A DNA stretch of 64,000 nucleotides. Source: Rhodanobacter denitrificans (GTDB lineage: Bacteria > Pseudomonadota > Gammaproteobacteria > Xanthomonadales > Rhodanobacteraceae). This document shows positions 31,579 to 40,397 of this stretch, piece by piece. The stretch spans positions 124,001 through 188,000 of the forward strand of contig NZ_QFWQ01000006.1 in assembly GCF_003335105.1 (NCBI RefSeq), in the 5' to 3' direction. How positions within the stretch are numbered: position 1 is the stretch's first letter; every line of letters starts with the position of its first letter. The notes beneath the pieces were generated by a model. That model saw only the letters and a program-made list of their open reading frames with translations. It searched no databases and was not told the DNA's origin. The position numbers and the translations under genes were made by a program.

Positions 31579-32154
31579 CCGCATGCCCAGCCAGTTCGCC
31601 ACGTTCGGCCATTCGTCGGCGAGGACGCTGAAGCAGACCGTGTTGCGCAGGCTGCCGTCGGTGCGCCGCTTGTGTGCGCGCAGCACGCCTTCGCGCTGCG
31701 CGCCGAGGCGTTCGATCGCGCGCTGCGAATCCTCGTTGTTCTCGTCGGTGTGGAAGGCCACGGCCACGCAATCCAGCGACTCGAACGCATGCTCCAGCAG
31801 CAGGCGCTTGCACGCGGTGTTGAGGTGGGTCTTCTGCCAGCGCCTGGCGTACCAGGTGTAGCCGATGGCCAGGCGCGGCAGCGTGGCGTCGATCTCGTAG
31901 TAGCGGGTGCTGCCGACGATCTCGCCGCTGCCGGCCTCGCGCACGGCGAACGGCAGCATGTGCCCCTCGGCGTGGCCCTGCAGCGCCTTCTCGACGTAGC
32001 CGCGCGCCTGCCCCGGCGGCGGCACGCTGGTGACCGCGAGGTTCCACAGCTCGCCGTCGGCGGCGGCGGCTTCCAGCGCCGGCACATGGTCGAGGCTCAG
32101 GGGTTCCAGCACGACGTACTCGTCGTGCAGACGGATCGGGGCGAACGGGTTCAT
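31555..32154 (-). CDS. GNAT family N-acetyltransferase (RimJ-like)
   Basis: 199 residues. The GNAT core is visible as strands around [40 protein letters not shown] and the acetyl-CoA loop region [13 protein letters not shown], followed by [20 protein letters not shown]. This belongs to the RimJ/RimL-like branch, which acetylates protein N-termini or small amines. The target is unknown. The stop codon lies in the edge of a palindromic repeat. Confidence 0.88.
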   Translation of the reverse strand: MNPFAPIRLHDEYVVLEPLSLDHVPALEAAAADGELWNLAVTSVPPPGQARGYVEKALQGHAEGHMLPFAVREAGSGEIVGSTRYYEIDATLPRLAIGYTWYARRWQKTHLNTACKRLLLEHAFESLDCVAVAFHTDENNEDSQRAIERLGAQREGVLRAHKRRTDGSLRNTVCFSVLADEWPNVANWLGMRLNRLAAS

Positions 32155-32173
32155 GGGGAGTCCGGTGCGGTGT

Positions 32174-32380
32174 TCAGGCGTCGAGGTCGGGGATCAACTT
32201 GCTCTCGAGCCGGGCGATGTTGTCCTTCAGCAGCAGCTTGCGCTTCTTCAGCCGGGTCAGCTGCAGTTCGTCGCGGCCGATCGCCGAGGCAAGCTGCTCG
32301 ATCGCCGCGTCGAGGTCCCGGTGCTCCATCCGCAATTCGGCCAGGAGATGGACGATCTCGGCGTGATCCTGAACCTGCAT
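32174..32380 (-). CDS. DUF465 (YdcH-like) small coiled-coil protein
   Basis: 68 residues, almost fully helical and charged, with the family pattern [11 protein letters not shown] and [16 protein letters not shown]. Such proteins are common in proteobacteria and have no defined function. The start at 32380 is the first Met and fits the family length. Confidence 0.87.
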   Translation of the reverse strand: MQVQDHAEIVHLLAELRMEHRDLDAAIEQLASAIGRDELQLTRLKKRKLLLKDNIARLESKLIPDLDA

Positions 32381-32488
32381 GGCATCGGCGGCTGCTGGGG
32401 CGGTTCCCTTAGTCTAACGCCGTTCGCCGGCCGGTGGCGGGGCGCCCGGCCGGCTACAATGGGCGTTCCCCTCGTCCTGCCAGCCGCC

Positions 32489-33340
32489 ATGTCCACCCAA
32501 CCCGGGATGCCCCGTCCGCCTGTCGCCGCTGTCGAAGCCGGCAAGCTGGCCGCGCGCCTGCGCCAGCAGGTGGGCCGGGCGATCGGCGACTTCGGGATGA
32601 TCGAGGACGGCGACAAGGTGATGGTGTGCCTGTCCGGCGGCAAGGATTCGTACACCCTGCTGGACCTGCTGCTGCAACTGCAGGCGAAGGCGCCGGTGCG
32701 CTTCCAGCTGATCGCGGTGAACCTCGACCAGAAGCAGCCGGATTTCCCCGCGCACGTCTTGCCGGATTATCTGACTGCGCGCGGCGTGCCGTTCCACATC
32801 ATCGAGCAGGACACCTACAGCACGGTGACGCGGGTGATCCCGGCGGGCAAGACCATGTGCAGCCTGTGCTCGCGGCTGCGGCGCGGCGCGCTGTACACCT
32901 GGGCGGCGGACAACGCCATCACGAAGATCGCGCTGGGCCACCACCGCGATGACATCCTCGCCACGTTCTTCCTCAACCTGTTCTACCAGGCGCAGCTGAA
33001 GGCGATGCCGCCCAAGCTGCGCTCGGACGATGGCCGCCACGTGGTGATCCGCCCGCTGGCGTACTGCCGCGAAAACGACATCGCCGAATACGGGGCGCAG
33101 CGGCAGTTTCCGATCATCCCGTGCAACCTGTGCGGCTCGCAGGACAACCTGCAGCGCAAGGCGGTGCAGCGCATGCTGGCCGAATGGGACGAGCAGCAGC
33201 CCGGGCGCAGCGAGAACATCTTCCGCGCGCTGGGCCATGTGTCGCCCTCGCAACTGGCCGACCGCGGGCTGTTCGATTTCAGCTTCGGCGCATCGCTCGC
33301 CGCGGCACCGACCCGAACCCTCCACCCATCCACCACCTGA
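32489..33340 (+). CDS. ttcA: tRNA 2-thiocytidine(32) synthetase TtcA
   Basis: 283 residues. The PP-loop SGGKDS is at 49-54. The two CXXC pairs that hold the iron-sulfur cluster are Cys124/Cys127 ([11 protein letters not shown]) and Cys212/Cys215 (IPCNLCGSQ). TtcA thiolates C32 of certain tRNAs. ATG 32489 is chosen because upstream codons are not conserved. A TACAAT hexamer at 32455-32460 could be its -10. Confidence 0.96.
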   Translation: MSTQPGMPRPPVAAVEAGKLAARLRQQVGRAIGDFGMIEDGDKVMVCLSGGKDSYTLLDLLLQLQAKAPVRFQLIAVNLDQKQPDFPAHVLPDYLTARGVPFHIIEQDTYSTVTRVIPAGKTMCSLCSRLRRGALYTWAADNAITKIALGHHRDDILATFFLNLFYQAQLKAMPPKLRSDDGRHVVIRPLAYCRENDIAEYGAQRQFPIIPCNLCGSQDNLQRKAVQRMLAEWDEQQPGRSENIFRALGHVSPSQLADRGLFDFSFGASLAAAPTRTLHPSTT

Positions 33341-33354
33341 GCCGAGTAACTGCC

Positions 33355-34557
33355 GTGTCCTTCTTTGCATCCGTTGAAATGGCCCCGGGCGATCCGATCC
33401 TGGGCCTCACCGAAACCTACCTGGCCGATCCGCGCGCCGGCAAGATCAACCTGGGCGTGGGCATCTACGTCGACGAGCAGGGCCGCATCCCGCTGCTGCC
33501 GTCGGTGCGCGAAGTGGAGCAGGCGCTGGCGGCCGCGGCGCGGCCGCGCGGCTACCTGCCGATCGACGGCATGCCGGCGTACAACCGGGCGACCCAGCAG
33601 CTGGTGTTCGGCGCCGACTCGCCGCTGCTGGCGGCCGGCCGCGTCGCTACCGTGCAGACCGTGGGCGGCAGCGGCGCGCTGCGGGTGGCAGCGGACGTGC
33701 TGAAGCAGGTGGCCGGCGCGGGCGCGAAGATAGCCATCAGCAACCCGAGCTGGGGCAACCACCACGCGGTGTTCCGCACTGCCGGCTTCGCACTGCTGGA
33801 GTACCGCTACTACGACCCGGCCAGCCATGGCCTGGACTTCGCCGGCATGCTGGAGGACCTGGGCCGGCTCGAGCCCGGCACCGTGGTGCTGCTGCACGCG
33901 TGCTGCCACAACCCGACCGGCGTCGACCTGGACGCGGCGCAGTGGCAGCAGCTGATCGACCTGCTGAAGGAGCGCCGGCTGCTGCCGTTCGTCGACATGG
34001 CCTACCAGGGCTTCGCCCAGGGCGCCGACGCCGATGCCGCCGGCGTGCGCCTGCTGGCGTCGTCGGGGATCGAGGCGTTCGTGGTGGCCAATTCGTACTC
34101 GAAGTCGTTCTCGCTGTACGGCGAACGCGTCGGTGCGCTGTCGATGGTCGGCGCCGACCGCGACGAGGCGGCGCGGCTGCTGTCGAAGATCAAGCAGACC
34201 ATCCGCGCGAACTACTCCAGCCCGTCCACGCACGGCGCCGCACTGGTCGCCGGCGTGCTGGGCAGTACGGAACTGCATGCGCGCTGGGCGCAGGAGCTGG
34301 GCGGCATGCGCGAGCGCATCCATGCGATGCGCGCCGGCTTCGTCGAACGGCTGGCGGCGCACGGCGCGCCGGATTTCGGCTTCATCAACCGCCAGGCCGG
34401 CATGTTTTCCTACTCCGGCCTGAGCAAGGCGCAGGTGCACCGGCTGCGCGATGAGCATGCGATCTACGCGCTGGACAGCGGGCGCATCTGCGTGGCCGCG
34501 CTGAACCGGGCCAACCTCGACACCGTGGCCGCGGCGGTCGCTGCCGTCTCCCGCTGA
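33355..34557 (+). CDS. tyrB: Aromatic/aspartate aminotransferase (class I, TyrB/AspC type)
   Basis: 400 residues from a GTG start (fMet-SFFASVEMAPGDPILGL), which aligns with the E. coli AspC/TyrB N-terminus. The PLP-binding Lys250 is in SYSKSFSLYGERVG. Other family blocks are KINLGVGIY, HACCHNPTGVD and FVDMAYQGFAQG. It transfers amino groups between aspartate or aromatic amino acids and 2-oxoglutarate. The choice between TyrB and AspC cannot be settled by eye. Confidence 0.92.
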   Translation: MSFFASVEMAPGDPILGLTETYLADPRAGKINLGVGIYVDEQGRIPLLPSVREVEQALAAAARPRGYLPIDGMPAYNRATQQLVFGADSPLLAAGRVATVQTVGGSGALRVAADVLKQVAGAGAKIAISNPSWGNHHAVFRTAGFALLEYRYYDPASHGLDFAGMLEDLGRLEPGTVVLLHACCHNPTGVDLDAAQWQQLIDLLKERRLLPFVDMAYQGFAQGADADAAGVRLLASSGIEAFVVANSYSKSFSLYGERVGALSMVGADRDEAARLLSKIKQTIRANYSSPSTHGAALVAGVLGSTELHARWAQELGGMRERIHAMRAGFVERLAAHGAPDFGFINRQAGMFSYSGLSKAQVHRLRDEHAIYALDSGRICVAALNRANLDTVAAAVAAVSR

Positions 34558-34567
34558 CATTCCTGAT

Positions 34568-34664
34568 CGTCATCCCGGCGCAAGCCGGTTCGCGAAGGCA
34601 GGATGCCGAAGCGAACGCCGCAGGCGGCCCGATGGGCTGGCCGCAGGAAGCGGCCAGTAATCCA
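34568..34664. repeat. Degenerate structured repeat related to the GIY-YIG cassette arms
   Basis: It begins CGTCATCCCGGCGCAAGCCGG (as two pieces: CGTCATC at 34568 and a CCGGC-GCAA-GCCGG hairpin), like the outer arm at 4592-4621. It contains CTGGCCGC/GCGGCCAG (34637-34644 and 34650-34657) and ends ATCCAGCG like the cassette arms. No nuclease gene is present. It fills the gap between tyrB and rdgC. Confidence 0.65.
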
Positions 34665-34716
34665 GCGGCGCCCACGGGAGCCTCCACTTCTCTTGAAACA
34701 CTGATCCGGATACCGA

Positions 34717-35634
34717 ATGTTCTTTCGCAACCTCACGCTGTTCCGTTTTTCCCCCGCCGTCGCCGATGACCTGGGCCGCCTCGATGAAGCGCTGACCGAG
34801 CACCGGCTGCGCCCGTGCGGGCCGCTGGAGATGTTCACCAAGGGTTTCGTGCCCCCGGTCGGGCGTGGCGAGGGCGAGCCGCTCACGCATGCGGTGAAGC
34901 ACTGCACCCTGCTGACCGTGGGCGGCGAGGACAAGCTGCTGCCGGCCGCGGTGGTCAACGACGAGCTGCATCGCAAGGTGCAGAAGATCGCCGAGGAGGA
35001 GGGTCGCAAGGTGGGCGGCCGCGAGCGCAAGCGGATCAAGGAAGACCTGCTGACCGAGCTGCTGCCGCGCGCCTTCGTGCGCAATTCGCGGATGTCCCTC
35101 TACGTCGACCGCAAGCACGGCTGGCTGGTGCTGGACACCTCCAGCCGCAAGTCGGCCGAGAACGCGCTGACCCAGGTCCGCGAGGCGCTGGGCAGCTTCC
35201 CTGCGGTGCCGCTGGCGCCGGAGGAAGGCCCGCGCGTGCTGATGACGGACTGGCTGGCCAACGGCAACCTGCCGGCCGGCCTCGCCCTGGGCGACGAATG
35301 CGAACTGCGCGACCCGGCCACCGCCACCGGCGCGATCGCCCGCTGCCGCCGGCAGGACCTGGACGCCGAGGAGGTCAAGGAACACCTGCGCAACGGCAAG
35401 CAGGTGTTCATGCTCGGTCTCACCTTCGATGAGCGCATCAGCTTCGTGCTGGGCGAGGACCTGATCGTGCGCAAGCTGAAGTTCCTCGACGTGGTGATGG
35501 ACGAGCTGGGCGACAGCCAGTCCGACCCCCATGCCGAGCTGGACGCCGGTTTCGCCCTGCTGACGCTGGAACTGGAGCGGCTGCTGGGCAAGCTGGAGGA
35601 ATGGTTCGGGCTGCCGCGTCCGGCCGACGGCTGA
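34717..35634 (+). CDS. rdgC: Recombination-associated protein RdgC
   Basis: 305 residues, close to the 303 of E. coli. It forms a ring that binds double-stranded DNA and tempers RecA activity. The start MFFRNLTLFRF is the family N-terminus, and the core includes HCTLLTVGGEDKLLPAAVV. The C-terminal EDLIVRKLKFLDVVMDEL is also typical. The gap before it holds a structured repeat. Confidence 0.96.
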   Translation: MFFRNLTLFRFSPAVADDLGRLDEALTEHRLRPCGPLEMFTKGFVPPVGRGEGEPLTHAVKHCTLLTVGGEDKLLPAAVVNDELHRKVQKIAEEEGRKVGGRERKRIKEDLLTELLPRAFVRNSRMSLYVDRKHGWLVLDTSSRKSAENALTQVREALGSFPAVPLAPEEGPRVLMTDWLANGNLPAGLALGDECELRDPATATGAIARCRRQDLDAEEVKEHLRNGKQVFMLGLTFDERISFVLGEDLIVRKLKFLDVVMDELGDSQSDPHAELDAGFALLTLELERLLGKLEEWFGLPRPADG

Positions 35635-35753
35635 ACGAAAAAATTCATACCGCCCGGCCCACGGGCGCGCCATACTGGGCGTCCGGCCGCCTCCGGGCGG
35701 CCCGGATTCCCCATCTCTGATCTGAACAGGCCCAGGCAAGAGCAGGCAGGATC

Positions 35754-36524
35754 ATGGCGCAGCATCTGGAAGGCGATTGGCTGGAACTGGCGACCGTGGG
35801 CGGCAGCATCATCCGGGTGCTGAAGACCGCCCATCCGCGCGCCCGCCGGCTGCGTCTCACGGTGACGCCGCAGGGCGCTCGGGTGACCTATCCGCTCGGC
35901 ACCCACCCGGCCCAGGTCAGCGCGTTCCTGCGCAGCCACGCCGACTGGCTGGAGCAGAAGCTCGACGAGCTGAACCTGATCGTGGAGCCGCTGCCGCCGC
36001 TGCGCGTGGGCTATGCATGCAGCTTCCCGCTGCGCGGCGAATTGGCGGAGCTGGACTGGGCCGAAGGCGCCTATCCGAAGATCGAGCCGCATGCGACCGG
36101 GCTGACCCTGGTGATCCCGCGCCCGCATACCCGCGCGCTGCCGATCGCCCGCGGCCTGCTCGCCTCGCACCTGGAAACGCTGATCCGCCGCGACGTTTCG
36201 CGCTGGCTGGCCGGGTACGTGCCGCAACTGGGGCTGGCGCCGACCTCACTGCGGATCCGTCCGATGAAGAGCCTGTGGGGCAGCCTGGACACCCGCGACC
36301 GCATCAACCTCGATCTCGCCCTGGCGCTGGCACCGCCGTCGGCGCTGCGCTACGTGCTGGCGCACGAGTTGTGCCATCTCAAGGTACGCAATCATTCGCC
36401 GCGGTTCTGGGCGCAGGTCGAAAACCTGTTTCCGGACTGGCGCGAGCAGCGCGACTGGCTGCGCCAGCACGGCGCGATCCTGAAGGCGGAGCTCGACCGG
36501 CTGGTCGCCGACGTGGCGGATTGA
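35754..36524 (+). CDS. YgjP-like metallopeptidase-domain protein (DUF45)
   Basis: 256 residues. The zinc motif is HELCH (His204, Glu205, His208), and SLWGSLDTRDRINLDLAL and HSPRFWAQVENLFPDWREQRDWL are the DUF45/SprT-like signature. The family is widespread, cytoplasmic and of unclear role, sometimes fused or linked to type I restriction systems. No such genes are nearby. The 119-bp gap before it includes a GC hairpin (35685-35705). Confidence 0.9.
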   Translation: MAQHLEGDWLELATVGGSIIRVLKTAHPRARRLRLTVTPQGARVTYPLGTHPAQVSAFLRSHADWLEQKLDELNLIVEPLPPLRVGYACSFPLRGELAELDWAEGAYPKIEPHATGLTLVIPRPHTRALPIARGLLASHLETLIRRDVSRWLAGYVPQLGLAPTSLRIRPMKSLWGSLDTRDRINLDLALALAPPSALRYVLAHELCHLKVRNHSPRFWAQVENLFPDWREQRDWLRQHGAILKAELDRLVADVAD

Positions 36525-36542
36525 TGCCGCGAGCGAGCCGGT

Positions 36543-37130
36543 TCAGCGGTTCCTGGGCTGGCGCACGTAGCGCGTGCCCAGCAGCACGTCCCACAGCGGC
36601 GTGGTGACGCCGAAGTTGCTGTCCGGGTGATAGTGGTGCACATGGTGGGCGCCGGCCCAGCGGCGCAGCAGCGGCTGCTTGAAGCGCACGTGGTGGATGA
36701 TGAAGTGGCCCAGGCCGTAGACGATGTAGCCGAAGGTGATCGCGCTCGCCAGCAGCAGGGCGAAGCCGGTCGGCAGCAGCAGCACGAACACGCCGGCCAG
36801 CACCAGCAGCACCGCCGGCGGCAGGAAGAACGGCAGCGAGTCGTAGCCCAGCGGCCGCGCGTGGTGCAGGTCATGGCCCTGCGCGAACAACGGGACCCGC
36901 GTGTGGAACAGCCAGCGGTGGAAGAAGTACTCGATGAAGCTGAAGGCGAACAGGCCCAGGCCGATCGCCAGCAGCGCGGTCGGCGGGCCACCCGTATGCC
37001 TTTGCCAGCCCAGCACCAGCAACAGCAGGCACAGCACGCTGTCCACGCCGAGCTCGGCCCAATAGTTGGCGCGGGTGGCGGACATTCGTACCACCGCATC
37101 CACGAAGATGCGCCAGGGATTCCGTTTCAT
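36543..37130 (-). CDS. Fatty acid hydroxylase / sterol desaturase family membrane protein
   Basis: 195 residues with about four membrane helices. Histidine boxes are FFHRWLFH, GHDLHH, HFIIHH and AHHVHHYHPD, which bind a di-iron centre in this superfamily. Members hydroxylate or desaturate lipids. The physiological substrate here is unknown. ATG 37130 (MKRNPWRIF) is preferred because upstream residues are not membrane-like or conserved. Confidence 0.88.
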   Translation of the reverse strand: MKRNPWRIFVDAVVRMSATRANYWAELGVDSVLCLLLLVLGWQRHTGGPPTALLAIGLGLFAFSFIEYFFHRWLFHTRVPLFAQGHDLHHARPLGYDSLPFFLPPAVLLVLAGVFVLLLPTGFALLLASAITFGYIVYGLGHFIIHHVRFKQPLLRRWAGAHHVHHYHPDSNFGVTTPLWDVLLGTRYVRQPRNR

Positions 37131-37280
37131 CACTTGCTGCACCGTCCTGCCTTCATGCGCGTGGATACGCCATGACCGCGGCGTCACGGCGGTATTCTCC
37201 CATGGTGTCACACGCAATTCACAATAATGCGCCAGGGAGGAGCGGATCCGTTCAGCAACCGATGATGCTTGCGCCGGGGC

Positions 37281-38267
37281 TCAGTGCGACAACGCGAAGC
37301 CGGTGAGGATCTGCGCGGTCTGTTCGGGTTTTTCCAGCATCGGCATGTGGTTGCAGCCGTTGATGGTGCTGGTGCTGATCGCGCTGGCAGCAGTGAGGCC
37401 GTTGCGCAGGCTGTCCAGCGCGGAGATGTCGACGATCTTGTCGTCGTGGCACCACAGGCCCAGCACCGGCATGGTGAGCTGGCCGAGCCGGTTCTGCACG
37501 GAAAGGTATTGTGCGGGCTCGCGCAGCTCGTTGAAGGTGTGCTCGATGAAGGCGCGATCGTGCTGGTTGCGCTTGATGAACACGTCGACGAAACGGCCGG
37601 GCAGGTCGAGCGGCTTGTCGAACGCCAGCGCCGTGGTGCGCTCGAAGCCGGCGCGGTCGTCGAATACGAACGGGTTCCTGCCGGCCAGCGCCTCGTGGTC
37701 GAACGCGTTCACCTTGCCCTTCAGGCCGAAGGCGTCGACCAGCGCCAGTGCGGCCACGTGCGCGGGATGTGCGCTGGCGTACACCCCGGCGATCGCGCCA
37801 CCCATCGAGTGGCCGACCAGCACGAAGCGCTGCAGGCCCAGCGTCTGCACGAAGCCGTCGAGGCGCGCGGCCTGGGCGTCGATGTTGTAGCTGGCGCCGG
37901 CGTCGCGCGAGGACTCGCCCCAGCCGGGAAGGTCCGGAACGATCAGGTGGAAGTGCGGTGTCAGCAGCTTCGCCGTTTCCAGCCACACGCTCTTGTCCGC
38001 ATCGAAACCGTGCAGCAGCACGATGGTCGGCCCCTGGCCGCCTTCGTAGTAGATCCAGTGCGTGTCGCCGGCCTGCACCGAGTGCTTCTCAAGGTGCGCG
38101 GCCATCGCCTCGCGCGTGACGTTCGCCTGCAGCAGCCACTGCGGCGCGAACAGATAGCTGCCGCCAAGCACGATCGCCAGCAGCGCCACCAGCCACGCCA
38201 GGAATTTCAGCCGGCGCAGCAGCATGCGTTTCCAGAGCGGGGTGGTGGCAGGTGTCGATGGCGGCAT
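37281..38267 (-). CDS. Membrane-anchored alpha/beta hydrolase
   Basis: 328 residues. A single N-terminal helix (about 20-37) anchors it to the membrane. The oxyanion strand [13 protein letters not shown] and the nucleophile elbow VGHSMGG (Ser154) are clear, with a likely acid in CHDDKIVD and base in GCNHMPML. It belongs to the general esterase/lipase-like branch. The substrate is not predictable. It lies downstream of the M1 aminopeptidase on the same strand, separated by a hairpin. Confidence 0.88.
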   Translation of the reverse strand: MPPSTPATTPLWKRMLLRRLKFLAWLVALLAIVLGGSYLFAPQWLLQANVTREAMAAHLEKHSVQAGDTHWIYYEGGQGPTIVLLHGFDADKSVWLETAKLLTPHFHLIVPDLPGWGESSRDAGASYNIDAQAARLDGFVQTLGLQRFVLVGHSMGGAIAGVYASAHPAHVAALALVDAFGLKGKVNAFDHEALAGRNPFVFDDRAGFERTTALAFDKPLDLPGRFVDVFIKRNQHDRAFIEHTFNELREPAQYLSVQNRLGQLTMPVLGLWCHDDKIVDISALDSLRNGLTAASAISTSTINGCNHMPMLEKPEQTAQILTGFALSH

Positions 38268-38296
38268 GAGGGCTTCTTGAGTGAGTCGGACGTTTC

Positions 38297-38325
38297 GCAC
38301 CATCCCCTGCTAAAGGGGATGGTGC
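38297..38325. terminator. Perfect 11-bp hairpin between pepN-like and hydrolase genes
   Basis: GCACCATCCCC (38297-38307) pairs with GGGGATGGTGC (38315-38325) with a 7-nt loop TGCTAAA. It lies 5 bp after the stop of the M1 aminopeptidase gene on the minus strand. No T-tract follows, so it may protect an mRNA end instead of terminating. Confidence 0.6.
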
Positions 38326-38330
38326 ACAGC

Positions 38331-40187
38331 TTACTTATGCGCAGTTTTTGCCGAGGCAAAAACTGACTCCACCACCTGCTGGGTCAGCGGGTGGTAGCCG
38401 GCCCTGGCCCTGGCGTAGACCTGCTCGGCGAAGGCCAGGCCTTCCGGCGTCTTCGCGAACGCCTTGTACAGCGGCGTGGTCAGGTAGATCCGGCCGATCC
38501 GGGTCATGTGTTCGGCGGCGGCATTCCACACGGCCTTGTCGCCGGCGGCGATCGCATGGCTGTACCAGCGCATGCCGATTTCCGCGTTCGGCGTGCCGGT
38601 GAGGTGCCAGGCGGCGTCGAGTTGCTGCATCTTCGCCAGCGGCGGCGCATCGGGCAGGCGGTCGAGGAAGTACATCCATTCCTGCGTGTTCCAGCCCTTG
38701 GCGTCGAGTTTGCCGGCGGCCAGCTTGCCGGCGAGGAAGTCGCTGCGCTCGCGGTCGATCGTGTTGAAGCGCGGCGAGTCGGGCAGCGGCGCCCCCTTCG
38801 GGATGCCTTCGCCGTAGACCCAAGCCCTCACCTCGTCCCAGCCCATCTTGCCGGGATACTTCTCGACCAGGTTCGGCTTCATGTAGTCGAGCATCTGCTC
38901 GGTGGTGATGCTCTGGAACGCGAAGTGGTGGAAGTAGCCCTTCAGGTACGCGTCGAACCGCTCGCGGCCGAAGCGCTGCTCCAGCGTGCGCAGGAACCAC
39001 GAGCCCTTGTCGTAAGCCACGTCGGACAGCGCATCGTCGGCGCCGATGCCGCGCGGGTCGGGCGCCAGCTTCTGCGCGTTGGCGGCCATCGCACCGATGC
39101 TCTTCTGCAGCGCGCGGGCGGACAGCAGCGCTTCTTCGTCGGCCAGCGCGTTGCCGTACACCGCCTCGGTGATGCGGCCCTGCACGTAGGTGGTGAAACC
39201 CTCGTTGAGCCAGATGTCGCGCCACGCGGCGCTGGTCACCAGGTTGCCCGACCAGGAATGCGCCAGTTCGTGCGAGACCAGCGAGACCAAGCTCTTGTCG
39301 CCGACCAGCACGGTCGGCGTGGCGAACGTCATGTTCGGGTTTTCCATGCCGCCGAACGGGAACGACGGCGGCAGCACCAGGATGTCGTAGCGGCCCCAGG
39401 CGTACGGGCCGTACAACTGCTCGGTGGCGGCGATCAGTTTCTCGGTGTCTTCGAATTCGTGCGCGGCCTTGTCCACCACCGACGGTTCCGCGTAGACGGC
39501 CGAGCGCGGGCCGGTTTCCTTCACCGCGAGGTCGCCGGCGGCGATCGCCAGCAGGTAGGACGGGATCGGGTGCGGCTGGTCGAACGCGAACTTGCCGTCC
39601 AGCGGATGCTTCGCGTCGTTGATCGCGCTCATCACCACGCGCACGTCCTTCGGCGCGGTGACGCGGGCGTCGTAGGTGAAGCGGATCGCCGGCGAATCCT
39701 GCAGCGGCACCCATGAGCGTGCGTGGATCGACTCGGACTGCGAGAACATGAAGGGCAGCTTTTTGTCGGCGGTCTGCGCCGGCGTCAGCCATTGCAGGCC
39801 GGAGGCCTCGGGCGAGGTGGTGTAGACGATGCGCACCTGGGCCGGGCGCTTCGGCGTGGCGATGGTCAGCTTGCTGCCCAGTTGCTTGTCGCGCGGCGAA
39901 AGAATGTATTTGAGCCCGGTGGCCTTGCCGTCGGCGGCCAGCGCCTCGACCCTGGCGATCTTCAGGTCGCGCGTATCCAGCACCAGCGACTGCGCCTTGG
40001 GATTCTGCCAGTCCAGCGTCAGCGTGGCCTGGCCGTCGAGCTGCTTGCGCGGGAAGTCGATCGCCAGGTCCAGGTCCAGGTGGGTCACGCGCACCTGGTC
40101 AGGCTGGGCGTAGGAGTTCGGGTCGTTGGCGCGGGCCGCCAGTGGCAGCATGAGCGTGCCGAAGGCGAGGATGGAAAACAGGCGCAT
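38331..40187 (-). CDS. M1 family aminopeptidase, exported
   Basis: 618 residues. A signal peptide covers about 1-20 (LPLAARA). The exopeptidase motif GGMEN is at 289-293. The zinc site is HELAH at 306-310 with Glu329 in WLNEGFTTY. The size and the C-terminal helical domain resemble leukotriene-A4-hydrolase-type bacterial aminopeptidases. It probably trims peptides in the periplasm, alongside the M16 and S9 enzymes of this window. The start has GGAG 7 nt upstream; the reading frame beyond it is spurious. The 3' end contains a perfect palindrome at 38342-38365 (arms CAGTTTTTGCC and GGCAAAAACTG). Confidence 0.95.
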   Translation of the reverse strand: MRLFSILAFGTLMLPLAARANDPNSYAQPDQVRVTHLDLDLAIDFPRKQLDGQATLTLDWQNPKAQSLVLDTRDLKIARVEALAADGKATGLKYILSPRDKQLGSKLTIATPKRPAQVRIVYTTSPEASGLQWLTPAQTADKKLPFMFSQSESIHARSWVPLQDSPAIRFTYDARVTAPKDVRVVMSAINDAKHPLDGKFAFDQPHPIPSYLLAIAAGDLAVKETGPRSAVYAEPSVVDKAAHEFEDTEKLIAATEQLYGPYAWGRYDILVLPPSFPFGGMENPNMTFATPTVLVGDKSLVSLVSHELAHSWSGNLVTSAAWRDIWLNEGFTTYVQGRITEAVYGNALADEEALLSARALQKSIGAMAANAQKLAPDPRGIGADDALSDVAYDKGSWFLRTLEQRFGRERFDAYLKGYFHHFAFQSITTEQMLDYMKPNLVEKYPGKMGWDEVRAWVYGEGIPKGAPLPDSPRFNTIDRERSDFLAGKLAAGKLDAKGWNTQEWMYFLDRLPDAPPLAKMQQLDAAWHLTGTPNAEIGMRWYSHAIAAGDKAVWNAAAEHMTRIGRIYLTTPLYKAFAKTPEGLAFAEQVYARARAGYHPLTQQVVESVFASAKTAHK

Positions 40188-40397
40188 GCAGCGGCTCCGG
40201 GTGCGGGGGAGGCAATGAGTATGCCATCGCAACGGCTCGCCTGGCCCGTGACGGAAGACCCGGTCGGGGGCTGCGGTGGTTGCGGGCGGCGTGTCGCGGA
40301 AACTTTTTTCTTGGCCGCGAAAGGTGCAAGCTTGCGGCATGGAAGTCGCCATGATCGACGGCTGCGCATCGGCGGCCAGGACCTGGGGAGGGGAGGC

